Source: Candidatus Brevundimonas phytovorans
Lineage (GTDB): Bacteria; Pseudomonadota; Alphaproteobacteria; Caulobacterales; Caulobacteraceae
Assembly (NCBI GenBank): GCA_029203145.1
Contig: CP119309.1
Coordinates: 831,001 to 895,000, forward strand
Direction of reading: 5' to 3'
DNA: 64,000 nucleotides
Below are positions 32,876 to 41,201 of the stretch, piece by piece. Within the stretch, counting starts at the first letter, position 1, and each line of letters starts with the position of its first letter. Under the pieces are notes generated by a model. That model did no database searches and was not told where the DNA came from. It saw only the letters and a list, made by a program, of their open reading frames with translations. The position numbers were made by a program, and so were the translations under genes.

Positions 32876-33769
32876 ATGAAGATCGCCGCCTACGCCGCCG
32901 CCGCCGCCGTTCTGGCCGCATTCGCCGCCGCCCAGCCCGCCGCCGCGCAGGAGGCGGAAATCCGTAATGCGGTGGCCCGTGTCATCGTCATTCCCGAGGA
33001 CCGCGCCGACATCGCCGTCGAGATCACGCCCGGCGCGGCGGACCTGCCGCAACTGACGGTCGAACGGCGCGGCGACAAGGTGCGTATCGACGGCGGCCTG
33101 GGCCGTCGCCGCAGCTTGCTGCAGTTCAGCAACGACAGCATCCGCGAATGCAACAACGGTTCGATCGATGCGCGCCAACCGGGCGAGGGCGCCACGGTCG
33201 TGCTGGCCGGCAAGGGGCGGGTCCGTCTGGAAGACGCGCCCCTGGTGGTGCTGCGCACGCCGCGCGACGTGGATGTCAGCTCGGGCAGCGGCGTCTATGG
33301 CTCGGTGGGGCGCGGCGCGCGTTCGGTGGACCTGGGCGCGGGGGGGTGCGGCAACTGGACGGTGGCCAATGTCGATGGTCGGCTGGAGATCGGCGTAGGC
33401 GGCTCGGGCACGGTGCGGGCGGGGACTTCGCGGTCACTCGAGGCCTCGGTCGGCGGCTCGGGTTCGATCTTTGCGGGCAATACCGGCGATCTGGAAGCCA
33501 ATATCGGCGGTTCGGGCAGCATCATCGTGGCCGGGGTGAACGGACCGGCTGAGGTCTCCATCGGCGGTTCGGGCGACGTGACGATCCGGGGCGGTCGCGC
33601 CTCGACGCTGGAAGTCGCGGTCGCCGGATCGGGCAATGTGCGCTTCGACGGCACGGCGGCCAGCCTGGAGGCGTCGATCGCCGGTTCGGGCGACGTGCGC
33701 GTGGCCGAAGTGACGGGGCCGGTGTCGCGATCGATCGTGGGTTCCGGCGAGGTGCGTATCGGACGCTGA
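32876..33769 (+). CDS. Exported GIN-domain (DUF2807-like) protein with GSG repeats
   Basis: A 297-residue protein with a signal peptide of about 24 residues (ending AAAQ). An N-terminal beta region is followed by at least seven imperfect repeats of 18-20 residues starting near residue 174, each opening with (V/I)GGSG or AGSG and alternating hydrophobic residues (e.g. IGGSGSIIVAGVNGPAEVS). This is the parallel beta-helix pattern of putative adhesin-head (DUF2807/DUF4097-like) proteins. It is likely periplasmic or surface-exposed. GAGAGGG precedes the ATG, and an intrinsic terminator follows. Confidence 0.82.
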   Translation: MKIAAYAAAAAVLAAFAAAQPAAAQEAEIRNAVARVIVIPEDRADIAVEITPGAADLPQLTVERRGDKVRIDGGLGRRRSLLQFSNDSIRECNNGSIDARQPGEGATVVLAGKGRVRLEDAPLVVLRTPRDVDVSSGSGVYGSVGRGARSVDLGAGGCGNWTVANVDGRLEIGVGGSGTVRAGTSRSLEASVGGSGSIFAGNTGDLEANIGGSGSIIVAGVNGPAEVSIGGSGDVTIRGGRASTLEVAVAGSGNVRFDGTAASLEASIAGSGDVRVAEVTGPVSRSIVGSGEVRIGR

Positions 33770-33793
33770 TCCGAGCACGCCAGCCGCAGGAGG

Positions 33794-33829
33794 AGGCCCG
33801 GGAGCGTGGAACCCCCCGGGCCTTTTTCA
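33794..33829 (+). terminator. Intrinsic terminator of the GSG-repeat gene
   Basis: AGGCCCGGG and CCCGGGCCT flank a larger loop of about 11 nt and are followed by TTTTTC. This is the one terminator here without a clear tetraloop. Confidence 0.82.
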
Positions 33830-33860
33830 TGCCTCGGATCCGGTCGGTCTTCAGACAGGA

Positions 33861-33893
33861 AAAAGCCCCGACGGATCGCTCCGTCGGGGCCCG
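33861..33893 (-). terminator. Intrinsic terminator of the downstream barrel gene
   Basis: On the minus strand, the stem GCCCCGACGGA/TCCGTCGGGGC has a GCGA loop and is followed by TTTTT. It differs from the terminator at 34827-34861 by a compensating base-pair change. Confidence 0.9.
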
Positions 33894-33911
33894 TTGCCAA
33901 AGGCGAGAGCC

Positions 33912-34670
33912 TTAGTTGGCGTAGCTCAGGATGTTCCCCGGCGCGAAGGTGGCGCGACCGATGTTGGCGCCCGCGCGGTCCTGATCCTGGAGCGAGCCGC
34001 CGAAGTTGTAGCGGACACCGATCTTGAAGGTGTCGACGTCGATGTCCAGGTCGTCGAACGACTTGTTCTCGTAGCGGCCAAACACGCTGTAGGGCGTGGC
34101 GGCGACGCGGTATTCCGCGCCAACGGCATAGGTCCACGAGTCGATGTCCGTGTCGCCGAAGATGCCGTCCTTGATGGTCTCATAGTTGGCGGCGGCGTTC
34201 AGGCGCAGGGCCGGCATGGGGTAGAAGGCGGCGTCGGCGCCGACGTTCCAGGCCTTGGCGCCCAGGAAGTCGCTGTAGGCGAGCGAGCCGGTCAGGGTCG
34301 CGCGGTCGAAAGTCTTCTGAGCTTCGGCGCCGAACGAGGAGATGTCGTACACTTCGTTGCTCTGGAAGGCGGCGAAACCGCCGACGCGGACGCCGTTGAA
34401 GACGCGGCTGACGTGAGCCGCGGCGGCGGTCGTGGTGTCGCCCATGAAGTTGTCGGCGTCGGAGTATTTCAGCGAGGCGTCGAGAGTGACCGTCCAGTCG
34501 CCGAAGACGGAGCCGGCGACCGAGCCGTCGATGACGGCGCCGTCGGCTTCGAAGCCTTCGATGTCCGAGTTGACGTAGGAGATGCCGGCCGAACCGACAG
34601 CGTCTTGAGCGAAGGCGGGAGCGGCGATCAGGGTCGCGGCGGCGACCGTGGCGAGGAGAGCGATTTTCAC
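33912..34670 (-). CDS. Outer-membrane beta-barrel protein, copy 1 (GTG start)
   Basis: A 252-residue exported protein. It starts at GTG (34670), chosen because the next codons match the signal peptide of the neighbouring paralogue exactly (KIALLATVAAATLIAAPAFA) and AGGGA lies eight bases upstream. The mature part alternates hydrophobic and polar residues in about ten strands and ends with a strand (FKIGVRYNFGG) followed by a short tail LQDQDRAGANIGR..SYAN. It resembles small porin-like or OmpA-barrel-type proteins. Its first 89 bp equal those of the next gene. Confidence 0.82.
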   Translation of the reverse strand: MKIALLATVAAATLIAAPAFAQDAVGSAGISYVNSDIEGFEADGAVIDGSVAGSVFGDWTVTLDASLKYSDADNFMGDTTTAAAAHVSRVFNGVRVGGFAAFQSNEVYDISSFGAEAQKTFDRATLTGSLAYSDFLGAKAWNVGADAAFYPMPALRLNAAANYETIKDGIFGDTDIDSWTYAVGAEYRVAATPYSVFGRYENKSFDDLDIDVDTFKIGVRYNFGGSLQDQDRAGANIGRATFAPGNILSYAN

Positions 34671-34826
34671 GAGAGTATCCCTGTTTTCTATTACCCGGCG
34701 CCGGGGCGTCGGGATGGGCGGGATAGCCGTGTATGGCAAAGCTTGTAAGTACTCATCCGTAGGCCGGTGCGTGAAGTGACGCCGGCTGTGTCGCTGGTGC
34801 AACTCAGGGTGTGCGCCAGAGATCAC

Positions 34827-34861
34827 AAAAAAGCCCCGGCGGATCGCTCCGCCGGGGCCTC
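34827..34861 (-). terminator. Intrinsic terminator of the upstream barrel gene
   Basis: Minus-strand stem GGCCCCGGCGGA/TCCGCCGGGGC with a GCGA loop and TTTTTT tail. It is a paralogue of the terminator at 33861-33893. Confidence 0.9.
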
Positions 34862-34896
34862 TCGGTACCGACCGAAGTCGGAGGTCTTCGTAAGTC

Positions 34897-35652
34897 TTAG
34901 AAGCCGAAGAGCGGCAGGCGCGGAACGCTTGCCAGAGTGCGGCCCAGGTTGGCGCCGGCGCGGTCCAGCGACTGCAGGGTGCCGCCGAAGTTGTAGCGAG
35001 CGCCGATCATGAAGGTGTCGGAGTCGACGTCGACGTTGGCGATGTCGAGCGTGGCGCGTTGAGCCGAGCCGTAGACGCTGAACGGGCTGTTGGCGAACTG
35101 GTACTCGGCGCCGACGCCGTAGGCCCAGGCGTCAACGTCGCCCAGGTCGGTGTCGACGTTGTTGTACGACACGCCGGCGTTCAGGCGCAGCGACGGGTTG
35201 ACGTAGTAGGCAGCGTCGCCGCCGAAGGTCCAGACGTCGCCCAGTTCGGCGTCCGTGTAGGCGACCAGGCCGGTCAGGGTTGCGGAAGCCAGGTACTTCT
35301 GGACTTCAGCGCCGACCGTGAAGGTGTTCTCGTCGCCGATGTCCGACACGGCCACGAAGCCGCCGGCGCGCAGGTCGGCGCCGAAGGTCTTGGTCAGGTG
35401 GGCGGCGGCCGAGGCGGCGGTGTCGTCGCCGAAGTCGCTGTCAGCGTAGTTGACGTCGCCGTTGACGGTCACGGTCCATTCCGGGGCGACCTTGAAGGCG
35501 CCGACGCCGTTCAGGTTTGCGCCGTCGGTCTTGAAGCCTTCGGTGTCGGTGTGGACGTAGGCGATGCCGGCCGAACCGACAGCGTCTTGAGCGAAGGCGG
35601 GAGCGGCGATCAGGGTCGCGGCGGCGACCGTGGCGAGGAGAGCGATTTTCAT
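34897..35652 (-). CDS. Outer-membrane beta-barrel protein, copy 2
   Basis: A 251-residue paralogue of the preceding gene with an identical signal peptide and an equivalent barrel (GDVNYADSDFGDDTAASAAA, YQFANSPFSVYGSAQRATLD, DTFMIGARYNFGG). It ends in LQSLDRAGANLGR plus a tail with terminal Phe, as barrel proteins recognised by BAM often have. The ATG at 35652 is supported by AGGA nine bases upstream. It is transcribed separately from copy 1 because a terminator intervenes. Function is probably a small-solute pore or structural OMP. Confidence 0.83.
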   Translation of the reverse strand: MKIALLATVAAATLIAAPAFAQDAVGSAGIAYVHTDTEGFKTDGANLNGVGAFKVAPEWTVTVNGDVNYADSDFGDDTAASAAAHLTKTFGADLRAGGFVAVSDIGDENTFTVGAEVQKYLASATLTGLVAYTDAELGDVWTFGGDAAYYVNPSLRLNAGVSYNNVDTDLGDVDAWAYGVGAEYQFANSPFSVYGSAQRATLDIANVDVDSDTFMIGARYNFGGTLQSLDRAGANLGRTLASVPRLPLFGF

Positions 35653-36024
35653 TGTGTTTATCCTTTTTGTGCGCCGCCGGGTTCGCACCTCGACGACGAC
35701 GCGGAGATAGGCCCCCAATGCGCGCTTTGCTGTAATGAACTTGTCATCTTGCAGCGGTTTGAGGCCGATGTTGCCTAAGTGTGACGCATTGTGGCATGTT
35801 TGCGTCTATGGCCGGTGCGGGAATGAGGCGGACCCTTAACGGCCCCGTCATGTGGCCGCGCTTTCGCCTCAGGCGTTAAGATCGGCGCGAGAATCGGCAA
35901 TCCGGCGCCCCTATATAAAGAGGGGAGTGCGGGCGGGTTCGAGGTCTCGGCGAAGGCCGCGGGCGCGAGCGGAGGCGAGTGTGGGCGAAAGTCTCAAACC
36001 CCCGCCACGCCACGGTTTCCGCGC
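35653..36024. other. Intergenic region between the barrel genes and the S10 promoter
   Basis: No convincing gene was seen. A minus-strand promoter for the barrel gene is likely, with CCTATC (plus-strand near 35707-35712) as a weak -10. At 35908-35925 the sequence CCCCTATATAAAGAGGGG combines a TATATA box with a small palindrome and could be an additional plus-strand start, but no -35 hexamer sits at the right distance. Confidence 0.4.
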
Positions 36025-36053
36025 TTGACGAAAAAGGAATCGACGGGCATAAG
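36025..36053 (+). promoter_or_regulatory. Promoter of the S10 ribosomal-protein operon
   Basis: TTGACG (36025-36030), a 17-bp spacer and CATAAG (36048-36053). About 220 nt of leader follows before rpsJ and includes a TGCAC/GTGCA hairpin near 36077-36092. In other bacteria L4 or another product regulates through such a leader, but no specific site could be assigned here. Confidence 0.55.
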
Positions 36054-36282
36054 CACGCTTCTTGTTGGACCGGCTGTGCACTTTCGGGTGCAGACGCGGT
36101 TCGCAGGGACGACCTAAGTTACTGTTCTTTGCAGCATTCTTGGGACTTCAATGGCCTTCGCGGGTAACTGCGTGGGCCAATCGTTTTTGCGGATTTGCGT
36201 TCCTTGGGGCTCTGCCCGAGGCTTCGGTCTTTGAAATGGTTCACAGGGACGCGGTTCCGACCGCTTGGGAATAACAACCGAT

Positions 36283-36588
36283 ATGGATCAAAGCATCCGC
36301 ATCAGGCTCAAGGCCTTCGATCATCGCGTCCTCGACTTTTCGACGCGCGAGATCGTCAACACCGCTAAGCGCACCGGGGCGACCGTTCGTGGTCCGATCC
36401 CGCTGCCGACCCTGATCGAAAAGTTCACCGTGAACCGCTCGCCGCACGTCGATAAGAAGTCGCGCGAGCAGTTTGAAATCCGCACGCACAAACGCGTGCT
36501 CGACATCATCGACCCCACCCCGCAAACCGTGGACGCGCTCATGAAGCTCGACCTGTCGGCCGGTGTGGACGTCGAGATCAAGATTTAA
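36283..36588 (+). CDS. rpsJ: 30S ribosomal protein S10
   Basis: A 101-residue S10 (30S head; also NusE in antitermination). The start at 36283 gives the canonical MDQSIRIRLKAFDHRVLD; an ATG-like extension of six codons is less likely. Key segments: VRGPIPLPTLIEKFTVNRSP (about residues 37-56) and FEIRTHKRVLDIIDPT (about 67-82). It is the first gene of a long operon with near-zero spacing to rplC and beyond. Confidence 0.98.
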   Translation: MDQSIRIRLKAFDHRVLDFSTREIVNTAKRTGATVRGPIPLPTLIEKFTVNRSPHVDKKSREQFEIRTHKRVLDIIDPTPQTVDALMKLDLSAGVDVEIKI

Positions 36589-36611
36589 GAAAGAAAGAGG
36601 CGGGATCCGAC

Positions 36612-37358
36612 ATGCGTACGGGCGTGATCGCCAAGAAACTGGGAATGACGCGCGTCTTCGCTGAAGACGGCGCACATATTCCGGTCACGGTTCTGCAGCT
36701 TGATGGCTGTCAGGTCGTGGGTCAGCGCACTCAAGAGCGGGACGGCTACGTCGCCCTGCAACTGGGCGCCGGAACCAAGAAGGCAAAAAACACCAACAAG
36801 GCTCAGCGCGAAGTTTTCGCCAAGGCCGAGGTTGAACCTAAGCACTATGTGACCGAGTTCCGCGTTGACGCGGAAGGTCTGCTGGACGTGGGCGCCGAAC
36901 TGTCGGCCGAACACTTCCTGGTGGGTCAGAAGGTCGACATCCAGGGCGAAACCATCGGTAAGGGCTTCGCTGGCGCCATGAAGCGCTGGAACTTCGGCGG
37001 TCTGCGCGCCACGCACGGCGTGTCGCTGTCGCACCGTTCGCACGGTTCGACCGGCCAACGCCAGGATCCGGGCAAGACCTTCAAGGGCAAGAAGATGGCT
37101 GGCCATTACGGTCAGGAAGTCGTCACCCAGCAGAACCTGACCGTCGTCCGCGTGGACGCCGAGCGTGGCCTGATCCTGATCAAGGGCGCTGTCCCGGGTC
37201 ACGACGGCAGCTACGTCAAGGTTCGCGACGCCGTTAAGAAGGCTCGCCCGGCTGACGCTCCCTTCCCGGGCGCCGTCAAGTCGACCAAGGCTGCTCAACC
37301 CGCCTCGACCCCGGCTGAAGCGCCGGCCGTTGAAGCGACCGAAGGCGGTGAAGCGTAA
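36612..37358 (+). CDS. rplC: 50S ribosomal protein L3
   Basis: A 248-residue L3 lining the peptidyl-transferase region. The conserved core includes GKGFAGAMKRWNFGGLRATH, followed by SHRSHGSTGQRQDPGKTFKG and KMAGHYG (about residues 116-165). It has an Ala/Pro/Glu-rich C-terminal tail of about 30 residues beyond the usual end, seen in several alphaproteobacteria. Its stop TAA shares a base with the rplD ATG, so translation is coupled. Confidence 0.98.
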   Translation: MRTGVIAKKLGMTRVFAEDGAHIPVTVLQLDGCQVVGQRTQERDGYVALQLGAGTKKAKNTNKAQREVFAKAEVEPKHYVTEFRVDAEGLLDVGAELSAEHFLVGQKVDIQGETIGKGFAGAMKRWNFGGLRATHGVSLSHRSHGSTGQRQDPGKTFKGKKMAGHYGQEVVTQQNLTVVRVDAERGLILIKGAVPGHDGSYVKVRDAVKKARPADAPFPGAVKSTKAAQPASTPAEAPAVEATEGGEA

Positions 37359-37996
37359 TGAAACTCTCTGTCATCAAGCTCGACGGCAAGGCTGCCGGCG
37401 ACGTGGAACTGTCGGAAGCCGTCTTCGGCATCTCGGACATCCGCGGCGACCTGCTGGCCCGTTACGTCAACTGGCAACTGGCCAAGCGCCGCGCCGGCAC
37501 GCACAAGGTTCAAACCCGCAACGAGAACTCTCGTACGGGTAAGAAGATGTACAAGCAAAAGGGCACCGGCGGCGCTCGTCACGGTTCGCGCCGTGCACCG
37601 CAGTTCGTTGGTGGTTCGCGCGCCTTTGGCCCGGTCGTTCGCGACCACGGTTACTCGCTGCCCAAGAAGGTCCGCGCCCTGGCTCTGCGTCATGCGCTGA
37701 GCTCCAAGGTCAAGGCCGGCGATCTGATCGTCGTCGACAGCGTTTCGGTCAAGGAAGCCAAGACGGCCTCGCTGCGCGAGACCTTCGGCAAGCTCGGCTG
37801 GACCAAGGCCCTGATCATCGCGGGTCCGGAAGTCGAAACCAACTTCGGCCTGGCCGCTCGCAACATCCCGCACATCGACGTGCTGCCGAACGCCGGCCTG
37901 AACGTCTATGACATCCTGCGGGCCGACAAACTGGTGCTGACCAAGGCGGCTGTTGAAGCCATCGAGGCGCGCTTCGCTGAGAAGGAAGCCGCATAA
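37358..37996 (+). CDS. rplD: 50S ribosomal protein L4
   Basis: A 212-residue L4, which reaches into the exit tunnel near the macrolide site. The extended loop TRNENSRTGKKMYKQKGTGG is followed by ARHGSRRAPQFVGG (about residues 49-82). The globular domain ends VLTKAAVEAIEARFAEKEAA. In some bacteria L4 represses this operon through the leader. It overlaps rplC and rplW by single bases (TAATG). Confidence 0.98.
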   Translation: MKLSVIKLDGKAAGDVELSEAVFGISDIRGDLLARYVNWQLAKRRAGTHKVQTRNENSRTGKKMYKQKGTGGARHGSRRAPQFVGGSRAFGPVVRDHGYSLPKKVRALALRHALSSKVKAGDLIVVDSVSVKEAKTASLRETFGKLGWTKALIIAGPEVETNFGLAARNIPHIDVLPNAGLNVYDILRADKLVLTKAAVEAIEARFAEKEAA

Positions 37997-38301
37997 TGGC
38001 CGCCGCTCAACCCACCGCCAAACACTACGACACCATCCTGGCTCCGATCATCACGGAAAAAGCCACGATCCTGTCGGAGCAGAACAAGGTCGTCTTCCGC
38101 GTCGCCGGCACGGCGACCAAGGACGAGATCGCTGCTGCGGTCGAAAGCCTGTTCAAAGTCAACGTCCTCAAGGTCAACACCCTGGTTCAAAAGGGCAAGA
38201 CCAAGCGCTTCCGGGGCATCCTGGGCCGTCGCGTGGACATCAAAAAAGCAATCGTGACGCTGGCCGATGGTCAGTCGATCGACGTGACGACGGGGCTCTA
38301 A
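37996..38301 (+). CDS. rplW: 50S ribosomal protein L23
   Basis: A 101-residue L23 near the tunnel exit, docking site for trigger factor and SRP. Typical features: IITEKATILSEQNKVVFRVA (about residues 17-36), FKVNVLKVNTLVQKGKTKRF, and a Gly-rich C-terminal strand. Translation is coupled to rplD; rplB starts four bases after its stop. Confidence 0.97.
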   Translation: MAAAQPTAKHYDTILAPIITEKATILSEQNKVVFRVAGTATKDEIAAAVESLFKVNVLKVNTLVQKGKTKRFRGILGRRVDIKKAIVTLADGQSIDVTTGL

Positions 38302-38305
38302 TCAG

Positions 38306-39142
38306 ATGGCTCTGAAGCATTACAATCCGACGTCGCCGGGCCGCCGCGCCCTGGTGCTGGTCGACCGGTCCGAGCTCCACAAGGGCCGTCCCGAGAAGTC
38401 GCTGACCGAAGGCCTGACGAAGTCCGGCGGTCGTGGCGCAGGTGGTCGTATCGCTGTCCGCTTCCGCGGCGGCGGCGCGAAGACCCTGTACCGCAAGATC
38501 GACTTCAAGCGTCGCAAGTTCGACGCGATCGGTACGGTCGAGCGTCTGGAATATGACCCGAACCGCACGGCCTTCATCGCTCTGGTGACCTACGCCGACG
38601 GCGAGAAGACCTACATCATCGCGCCGCAACGCCTTAAGGCCGGCGACACGGTGATCTCGGGCGAAAAGACCGACGTGAAGCCGGGCAACGCCATGCCGCT
38701 CCGTTCGATGCCGGTGGGTACGATCATCCACAACATCGAAATGAAGCCGGGCAAGGGCGCTCAGCTGGCCCGTTCGGCCGGCGCCTACGCCCAGCTGGTG
38801 GGTCGCGATCAGGGCTACGCCCAGATCCGTCTCGGCTCGGGCGAGCTGCGCATGGTCCTGGACGGCTGCATGGCCACGGTGGGCGCGGTTTCGAACCCCG
38901 ACCACATGAACCAGAACCTCGGCAAGGCCGGTCGCGTTCGTCACATGGGCTGGCGTCCGCACGTTCGCGGCGTCGCCATGAACCCGATCGACCACCCGCA
39001 TGGTGGTGGTGAAGGCCGGACCTCTGGTGGTCGTACCCCGGTTACGCCGTGGGGCAAGGACACCAAGGGCACCCGCACTCGCAAGAACAAGGCTACGGAT
39101 AAGTACATCATCCGTACTCGCCACGTGAAGAAGGCTCGCTAA
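38306..39142 (+). CDS. rplB: 50S ribosomal protein L2
   Basis: A 278-residue L2, essential for subunit association and peptidyl transfer. The conserved C-terminal block AMNPIDHPHGGGEGRTSGG (about residues 223-241) holds the catalytically implicated His, and PVTPWGKDTKG follows. N-terminal GGRGAGGRIAVRFRGGGAKT is also canonical. No insertion or truncation is seen. Confidence 0.98.
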   Translation: MALKHYNPTSPGRRALVLVDRSELHKGRPEKSLTEGLTKSGGRGAGGRIAVRFRGGGAKTLYRKIDFKRRKFDAIGTVERLEYDPNRTAFIALVTYADGEKTYIIAPQRLKAGDTVISGEKTDVKPGNAMPLRSMPVGTIIHNIEMKPGKGAQLARSAGAYAQLVGRDQGYAQIRLGSGELRMVLDGCMATVGAVSNPDHMNQNLGKAGRVRHMGWRPHVRGVAMNPIDHPHGGGEGRTSGGRTPVTPWGKDTKGTRTRKNKATDKYIIRTRHVKKAR

Positions 39143-39144
39143 GA

Positions 39145-39423
39145 ATGGCCCGCTCCTCCTGGAAAGGCCCGTTTGTCGACGGGTATCTGCTCAAGAAGGC
39201 CGACGCCGTTCAAACGTCGGGCCGCAAGGATGTGATCAAGACCTGGTCGCGTCGTTCCACCATCCTGCCGCAGTTTGTCGGTCTGACCTTCGGCGTCCAC
39301 AACGGCCAAAAGCACGTGCCGGTGATGGTCAACGAAGACATGGTCGGCATGAAGTTTGGCGAGTTCGCGCCGACCCGGAACTTCCCGGGTCACGCAGCGG
39401 ACAAGAAGGCCAAAAGGAAGTAA
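39145..39423 (+). CDS. rpsS: 30S ribosomal protein S19
   Basis: A 92-residue S19 of the 30S head. MARSSWKGPFVDGYLLKKAD opens the protein, and the conserved TWSRRSTILPQFVGLTFGVH, GKFAPT-type FGEFAPTRNFPGH segment and basic C-terminus are present. It starts two bases after the rplB stop. Confidence 0.97.
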   Translation: MARSSWKGPFVDGYLLKKADAVQTSGRKDVIKTWSRRSTILPQFVGLTFGVHNGQKHVPVMVNEDMVGMKFGEFAPTRNFPGHAADKKAKRK

Positions 39424-39426
39424 CTG

Positions 39427-39807
39427 ATGGCCAAGTCCAACAACCCCCGCCGCGTCGGCGCCACCGAGGCTCGCGCCAAGCTGGTCAACGTTCGCATCAG
39501 CCCTCAAAAGCTGAACCTGGTCGCCGCTTCGATCCGCGGTCTGCCGGTTCAGAAGGCGCTGAACGAGCTTGAATTCAGCCGCAAGCGCATCGCCACCGAC
39601 GTCCGCAAGGTTCTGTATTCGGCCGTTTCGAACGCCGAGAACAACCACAACCTCGACATCGACAACCTGGTTGTCGCCGAGGCCTTCGTGGGCAAGAACC
39701 TGGTGATGAAGCGTTTCGCGAGCCGCGCTCGTGGTCGCTCGTCGCGCATCCTGAAACCGTTCAGCGAGATCACGATCGTGGTCCGTGAAGCCGGCGAGGC
39801 CGCCTGA
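39427..39807 (+). CDS. rplV: 50S ribosomal protein L22
   Basis: A 126-residue L22 whose beta hairpin (FVGKNLVMKRFASRARGRSS, about residues 85-104) reaches the exit tunnel. The N-terminal helices include ARAKLVNVRISPQKLNLVAA. The stop TGA shares a base with the rpsC ATG. No macrolide-type deletion in the hairpin is visible. Confidence 0.97.
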   Translation: MAKSNNPRRVGATEARAKLVNVRISPQKLNLVAASIRGLPVQKALNELEFSRKRIATDVRKVLYSAVSNAENNHNLDIDNLVVAEAFVGKNLVMKRFASRARGRSSRILKPFSEITIVVREAGEAA

Positions 39808-40550
39808 TGGGACAGAAAATCAATCCGGTCGGTCTGCGCCTTGGCGTGAACCGCACGTGGGACAGCCGCTGGTTCGCCGGCGGCGCCGACTACGCCCGCC
39901 TGCTGCACCAGGACCTGAAGCTGCGCACGTGGCTGAAGGAGCGCCTGCTCGCCGCCGGCGTCTCGCGCATCATCATCGAGCGTCCGCACAAGAAGTGCCG
40001 CGTGACGATCTATGCCGCCCGTCCGGGCGTCGTGATCGGCAAGAAGGGCGCTGACATCGAGAAGCTCCGCAAGGACATCTCGGCGCGCACCGAAGGCGAA
40101 GTTCACCTGAACATCGTCGAAGTCCGCAAGCCGGAAACCGACGCGCAGCTGATCGCTGAAAACATCGCCCAGCAACTGGAGCGCCGGATCGCCTTCCGCC
40201 GCGCCATGAAGCGTTCGATGCAGTCGGCGATGCGTCTGGGCGCCAAGGGCGTTCGGATCAACGTCTCGGGTCGCCTCGGCGGTGCGGAAATCGCGCGTAT
40301 GGAATGGTACCGCGAAGGTCGCGTGCCGCTTCACACCCTGCGTGCCGACATCGACTATGGTTTCTATGAAGCCAAGACGACCTACGGCATCATTGGCGTG
40401 AAGGTCTGGGTCTTCAAGGGTGAAGTGCTCGAGCACGATCCCATGGCTCAAGACAAGCGCTGGGCCCTGGAAGCCTCGGGTCCGTCGTCCAACGAAGGCC
40501 GTGGCGGCCCCCGCGGTGATCGCGGTCCGCGCCGTGGTCGTGAGGGCTGA
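39807..40550 (+). CDS. rpsC: 30S ribosomal protein S3
   Basis: A 247-residue S3 at the mRNA entry channel. The N-terminal KH domain has RPGVVIGKKGADIEKLRKDI (about residues 71-90), with the GKKG loop of KH motifs. The C-terminal domain carries RRAMKRSMQSAMRLGAKGVR and GAEIARMEWYREGRVPLHTL. It ends in a basic Gly/Arg-rich tail (RGGPRGDRGPRRGREG) a little longer than in E. coli. Confidence 0.98.
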   Translation: MGQKINPVGLRLGVNRTWDSRWFAGGADYARLLHQDLKLRTWLKERLLAAGVSRIIIERPHKKCRVTIYAARPGVVIGKKGADIEKLRKDISARTEGEVHLNIVEVRKPETDAQLIAENIAQQLERRIAFRRAMKRSMQSAMRLGAKGVRINVSGRLGGAEIARMEWYREGRVPLHTLRADIDYGFYEAKTTYGIIGVKVWVFKGEVLEHDPMAQDKRWALEASGPSSNEGRGGPRGDRGPRRGREG

Positions 40551-40556
40551 TAGGTC

Positions 40557-40997
40557 ATGTTGCAACCTAAAAAGACCAAGTACCGCAAGGCCTTCAAGGG
40601 CCGCATCCATGGCTCGGCCAAGGGTGGTTTCTCGCTGAACTTCGGCTCCTATGGCCTGAAGACGGTGGAACCCGAGCGTATCACTGCTCGCCAGATCGAA
40701 GCGGCTCGCCGCGCGATCACGCGTCAGATGAAGCGTCAGGGCCGCGTCTGGATCCGGGTCTTCCCGGATCTGCCCGTCACGGGCAAGCCGGCTGAAGTCC
40801 GGATGGGTAAGGGCAAGGGCGCCGTGGACCATTGGGCCGCACGCTGCCACCCGGGCCGCATCCTGTTCGAAATCGACGGCGTGCCGGACGATGTGGCTCG
40901 CGAAGCTCTGCGCCTCGGCGCGGCCAAGCTGCCGGTCCGCACCAAGGTGGTCACTCGCCTGGACGCCGGCATCGCTCACCTTGAGGAAGCGGCATGA
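40557..40997 (+). CDS. rplP: 50S ribosomal protein L16
   Basis: A 146-residue L16 close to the A-site tRNA. Conserved parts: MLQPKKTKYRKAFKGRIHGS, RMGKGKGAVDHWAARCHPGR (about residues 82-101) and AKLPVRTKVV. The Arg equivalent to the YcfD/RoxA hydroxylation site of E. coli L16 lies in this RMGKGKG loop. The stop overlaps rpmC by four bases (ATGA). Confidence 0.97.
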   Translation: MLQPKKTKYRKAFKGRIHGSAKGGFSLNFGSYGLKTVEPERITARQIEAARRAITRQMKRQGRVWIRVFPDLPVTGKPAEVRMGKGKGAVDHWAARCHPGRILFEIDGVPDDVAREALRLGAAKLPVRTKVVTRLDAGIAHLEEAA

Positions 40998-41191
40998 CCA
41001 AGATCGCCGATCTCCGGGGCCAAACCCCCGACCAACTGGCCGACGAGCTGCTGAAGCTCAAGAAGGAACAGTTCAACCTGCGCTTCCAGGCCGCTACCGG
41101 TCAGATGGAAAAGACTCACCGCGTTGGTGAAGTCCGCAAAGACATCGCTCGCATCTCCACGCTTCTGCGTGAGAAGCGCGCAGCGGTTTAA
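40994..41191 (+). CDS. rpmC: 50S ribosomal protein L29
   Basis: A 65-residue two-helix protein at the tunnel exit. LRGQTPDQLADELLKLKKEQ and FNLRFQAATGQMEKTHRVGE are typical. It overlaps rplP (ATGA), so it is translationally coupled. Confidence 0.96.
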   Translation: MTKIADLRGQTPDQLADELLKLKKEQFNLRFQAATGQMEKTHRVGEVRKDIARISTLLREKRAAV

Positions 41192-41201
41192 GGAAACACC
41201 T

